Of a stretch of DNA of 42,157 bases, positions 40,542-42,157 are shown in pieces. Where the stretch lies: positions 1 to 42,157 of the forward strand of contig NZ_MVHC01000031.1 of NCBI RefSeq assembly GCF_002086455.1, read 5' to 3'. The DNA comes from Mycolicibacter algericus DSM 45454. Its GTDB lineage: Bacteria; Actinomycetota; Actinomycetes; Mycobacteriales; Mycobacteriaceae. Numbering within the stretch: position 1 is the stretch's first letter; the number at the start of each line of letters is the position of its first letter. The notes below the pieces were generated by a model. That model was not told where the DNA came from. It made no database searches and saw only the letters and a list, made by a program, of their open reading frames with translations. The position numbers and the translations under genes were made by a program.

Positions 40542-40909
40542 CAGACCACTCCCCGCAAGTGGGTGATCTCCGGCGTGCGGCACCGCCCGATCCGGACCCC
40601 GATCACATCCACCCGGACTTCAACCCAGTGCGATTGCTGGCCGGCGAGCCACAATCCGGCCAGCCGGCGCACCCGGCGTATTTTCTCCGGGGGTACCGCA
40701 TACGCCAGCCCGCCGAACCCGTCACCGGTGCGGGTTTTCACCTCGACGAACACCACGGCTCCTGCGGCCGGATCGTCAGCTATTACGTCCAGTTCGCCGT
40801 ACCGGCACCGCCAGTTGCGGGCCAGGATCGTCCACCCCTGCCCGAGCAGGTGGTCAACGGCCAGCTGTTCCCCAAGCGCCCCGAGCTCGGCGCGCGTCAT
40901 GGTTGTCAT
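40541..40909 (-). CDS. YraN family (UPF0102) predicted nuclease
   Basis: A 122-residue protein with the restriction-endonuclease-like core: E near L-G-A-L-G-E-Q-L-A, Y-G-E-L-D-V-I-A and V-F-V-E-V-K-T-R. It resembles Holliday-junction resolvase-like folds. It is the first gene of yraN-comM-dprA, an arrangement conserved across actinobacteria. The ATG at 40909 was chosen; a second ATG lies three codons on. Orthologue of Rv2898c. Biological role uncertain. Confidence 0.92.
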   Translation of the reverse strand: MTTMTRAELGALGEQLAVDHLLGQGWTILARNWRCRYGELDVIADDPAAGAVVFVEVKTRTGDGFGGLAYAVPPEKIRRVRRLAGLWLAGQQSHWVEVRVDVIGVRIGRCRTPEITHLRGVV

Positions 40910-40981
40910 GCCGGTCAGATTCGGTCATCGCACCGACAGCGTCGAGCCGCGCCGCGCCGAAACCGGCTGCATCACAGTCGG

Positions 40982-41008
40982 TTATGCACAGTTGCGGCTT
41001 CATCCACA
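40982..41008 (+). promoter_or_regulatory. Two DnaA-box-like 9-mers upstream of yraN-comM-dprA
   Basis: TTATGCACA (40982-40990) and TCATCCACA (41000-41008) each resemble the DnaA box TT(A/G)TNCACA and lie 9 bp apart in the 139-bp gap before yraN. Nothing else was seen in this gap. Could link this operon to replication control; inference. Confidence 0.35.
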
Positions 41009-41048
41009 GCGGCGACCAAGCCCGAGACAAACCGGCCCGCTTCGGAGC

Positions 41049-41687
41049 TCACGCCGCACGGAAGGCGCTGCAGATGATTCGTCCGTAGAACTCACCGAGG
41101 TCGTCAGCGGTCCAGTCGTTCTCCGGGTCGAGCAGTGACCGCGATGCGGCCTCGCTGGAGGACATGAACAACTCGATGAGAACCGGAAGTTTGCGGTCCA
41201 GTTCCGCTGTGCCCCACCAGCTGTTCAGCGCGGGGCCGATCCAGCGCGTCGCACTGGCAGCCATTTCATGACGCGCGGTGGCGATCACGCCGGCCACCGA
41301 CGGATCGGGGTTGGAGGTGAAGATCAATCGCCACGTGTCAGGGTGCTCCTCGACGGTTCGCAGCAGTGCCCGGTAACCGGCAACGAATGCGGTCTCGGGG
41401 TCGTCGCCACGCGCGGCGTGGAGCGCATCGAGCAGACCCTGCACGATCACGTTGCGTTCGCGCTCAACCAATGCCTCGATCAATGTCACCCGATCGGCGA
41501 AGCACGCGTACACCACGGGCCGCGTTACGCCGAGCCGCCCGGCGATCGAACCGACGGTCACCGCGGCGGTGCCCGATGAGGCGGCAATCGCCAGCGCGGC
41601 GTCAAGCACCTGGGGTCGGCGGCGTTCGGGGCCCAGGTGAGCTGCCCGCTCACGCGCCGGCGCAGGTAGAGGTGCAGCAATCACCAC
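41049..41687 (-). CDS. TetR family transcriptional regulator (paralogue of the one at 17832)
   Basis: A 212-residue regulator with H-L-G-P-E-R-R-R-P-Q-V-L-D-A-A-L and the HTH V-G-S-I-A-G-R-L-G-V-T-R-P-V-V-Y-A-C-F. It shares the layout and many residues with the TetR of the mpaB operon. The start is GTG at 41687 (a second GTG follows directly). It is divergent from the secreted PE-PPE-domain gene; the gap holds a palindromic operator. It likely represses that promoter, its own, or both. Confidence 0.92.
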   Translation of the reverse strand: MVIAAPLPAPARERAAHLGPERRRPQVLDAALAIAASSGTAAVTVGSIAGRLGVTRPVVYACFADRVTLIEALVERERNVIVQGLLDALHAARGDDPETAFVAGYRALLRTVEEHPDTWRLIFTSNPDPSVAGVIATARHEMAASATRWIGPALNSWWGTAELDRKLPVLIELFMSSSEAASRSLLDPENDWTADDLGEFYGRIICSAFRAA

Positions 41688-41716
41688 AAGAATGTAGCAA
41701 AGATCCTTCAGCTCTG

Positions 41717-41741
41717 TATAATTTCCCTACATCGATGTAGG
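41717..41741. promoter_or_regulatory. Promoter with TetR operator in the divergent tetR/PE-PPE gap
   Basis: A consensus -10 TATAAT (41717-41722) on the plus strand is followed by the 16-bp perfect palindrome CCTACATCGATGTAGG (41726-41741). Transcription would begin inside the palindrome, so a bound repressor would block it. The half-sites CCTAC/GTAGG equal those at 16454-16489. No good -35 was found. The read-out for the minus-strand tetR promoter is unclear. Confidence 0.7.
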
Positions 41742-41751
41742 ATCATGCGCC

Positions 41752-42084
41752 ATGACAGCGCAGTCACGATGGGCCGTCACGCCAAGCGGTTGCAGGAGCC
41801 CCGGCCACACCGCCGGAGTCGTCATCGCCGCCTGCATCCTTGCCGCTCCCGCATCGGCGCCACCGGGACCCGACGCCCACCTGCGTGCCGCGCGACCGGA
41901 CAGCAGCGACGCCGCGGTTTCGTTACGCGGGGACGGCACCGCCCTGATCGTGGGCGCGAGCGGACTACCCACACCACCGCCGGGCTACATGGCCGCCGCC
42001 AACGCGTTATATCTGCACCTCGGCGACTCTGCCGATATGCATGCAGTCACCACGCCGCAGTCGTTCTGGCCGTTGACCGGCTGA
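41752..42084 (+). CDS. Truncated secreted PE-PPE-domain protein, probable gene remnant
   Basis: A 110-residue frame. Residues about 19-36 are hydrophobic (G-V-V-I-A-A-C-I-L-A-A-P-A-S-A), a likely signal peptide. The part after residue 60 (T-A-L-I-V-G-A-S-G-L-P-T-P-P-P-G-Y, then A-L-Y-L, then T-T-P-Q-S-F-W-P-L-T-G) matches the beginning of the PE-PPE hydrolase domain of mycobacteria. That domain normally runs on for some 200 residues; here a TGA follows P-L-T-G at once and no continuation is visible. It is probably cut by a rearrangement or insertion at about 42080. The ATG at 41752 has AGGA 9 bp upstream. The gene is divergent from and probably controlled by the TetR. Confidence 0.6.
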   Translation: MTAQSRWAVTPSGCRSPGHTAGVVIAACILAAPASAPPGPDAHLRAARPDSSDAAVSLRGDGTALIVGASGLPTPPPGYMAAANALYLHLGDSADMHAVTTPQSFWPLTG

Positions 42085-42157
42085 GGTGAGCCCCTCGTAG
42101 TGGTCCAGTTGTTGTGCGACTCTGATGCCCGGTGTTCGGGCAGGAAGAATCAGCAAC
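42085..42157. other. Unexplained right edge, possible mobile-element end
   Basis: The last 73 bp do not continue the PE-PPE domain in any frame. They read less GC-biased (GTTGTTGTGCGACTC, AGGAAGAATCAGCAAC) than the surroundings. This may be the terminal region of an insertion sequence that truncated the gene, but it is too short to identify. Confidence 0.3.

Noticed and set aside
37897..40909. A natural competence locus
   Set aside because: dprA, comM and yraN are present, but no uptake genes (comEA, comEC, pili) are in the window; this trio is a conserved core arrangement in actinobacteria.
1..42157. tRNA, rRNA, CRISPR arrays or a complete insertion sequence
   Set aside because: No cloverleaf, no regularly spaced direct repeats and no transposase were seen. 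Only the 13E12 fragment at the left edge and the unexplained right edge hint at mobile DNA.

Overview
The window is GC-rich actinobacterial DNA and is clearly mycobacterial. Gene order from the left follows the Rv2857c to Rv2898c segment of the Mycobacterium tuberculosis chromosome (recalled from memory, not searched), and many proteins match that species in length and motif. It is not M. tuberculosis: mpt70/dipZ/mpt83 and IS1539 are absent, and several genes or blocks are present that M. tuberculosis lacks here. No species name can be supported. No tRNA, rRNA or CRISPR was seen, and no stretch over 300 bp lacks a gene.

Region 1 (1-7.9 kb, minus strand apart from a 13E12-type HNH fragment at the left edge): glnA4, a PuuD-like amidase, an aldehyde dehydrogenase and an SDR overlap or abut and look like a gamma-glutamyl-amine catabolic operon. 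Upstream are an orphan fatty acyl-AMP ligase, a small alpha/beta-hydrolase-like protein that lacks its nucleophile, and methionine aminopeptidase.

Region 2 (7.9-15.1 kb, minus): a DUF1707 protein, a penicillin-binding lipoprotein, a GNAT protein, then ispG-rip1-dxr (MEP isoprenoid pathway plus site-2 protease). Region 3 (15.1-18.8 kb): an accessory island with a VOC protein and an AraC regulator (minus) divergent from an MpaB-type oxygenase, a small membrane protein and a TetR (plus). A perfect 36-bp palindrome lies in the divergent gap. A DUF2631 membrane protein follows.

Region 4 (18.8-22.1 kb, minus): rlmN, cdsA, frr, pyrH. Region 5 (22.3-29.6 kb, plus): seven overlapping genes matching Rv0081-Rv0087: an ArsR regulator plus six subunits of a membrane complex related to formate hydrogenlyase and complex I. 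The large subunit lacks all four [NiFe] cysteines, so it is not a hydrogenase. In M. tuberculosis this cluster lies far away; here it sits between pyrH and the Rv2887-like marR.

Region 6 (29.6-33.3 kb): marR, then amiC flanked by inverted 46-bp repeats, tsf and rpsB. Region 7 (33.5-40.9 kb): a secreted M23 peptidase (plus), then a minus-strand run of alpha/beta hydrolase, xerC, lactate 2-monooxygenase, viuB, dprA, comM and a YraN-type nuclease. Region 8 (41.0 kb to end): a second TetR, a paralogue of the region 3 TetR, divergent from a truncated secreted PE-PPE-domain protein. Its promoter carries a palindrome with the same CCTAC/GTAGG half-sites, so the two TetR proteins probably recognise related operators. 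The right edge looks like a mobile-element junction.
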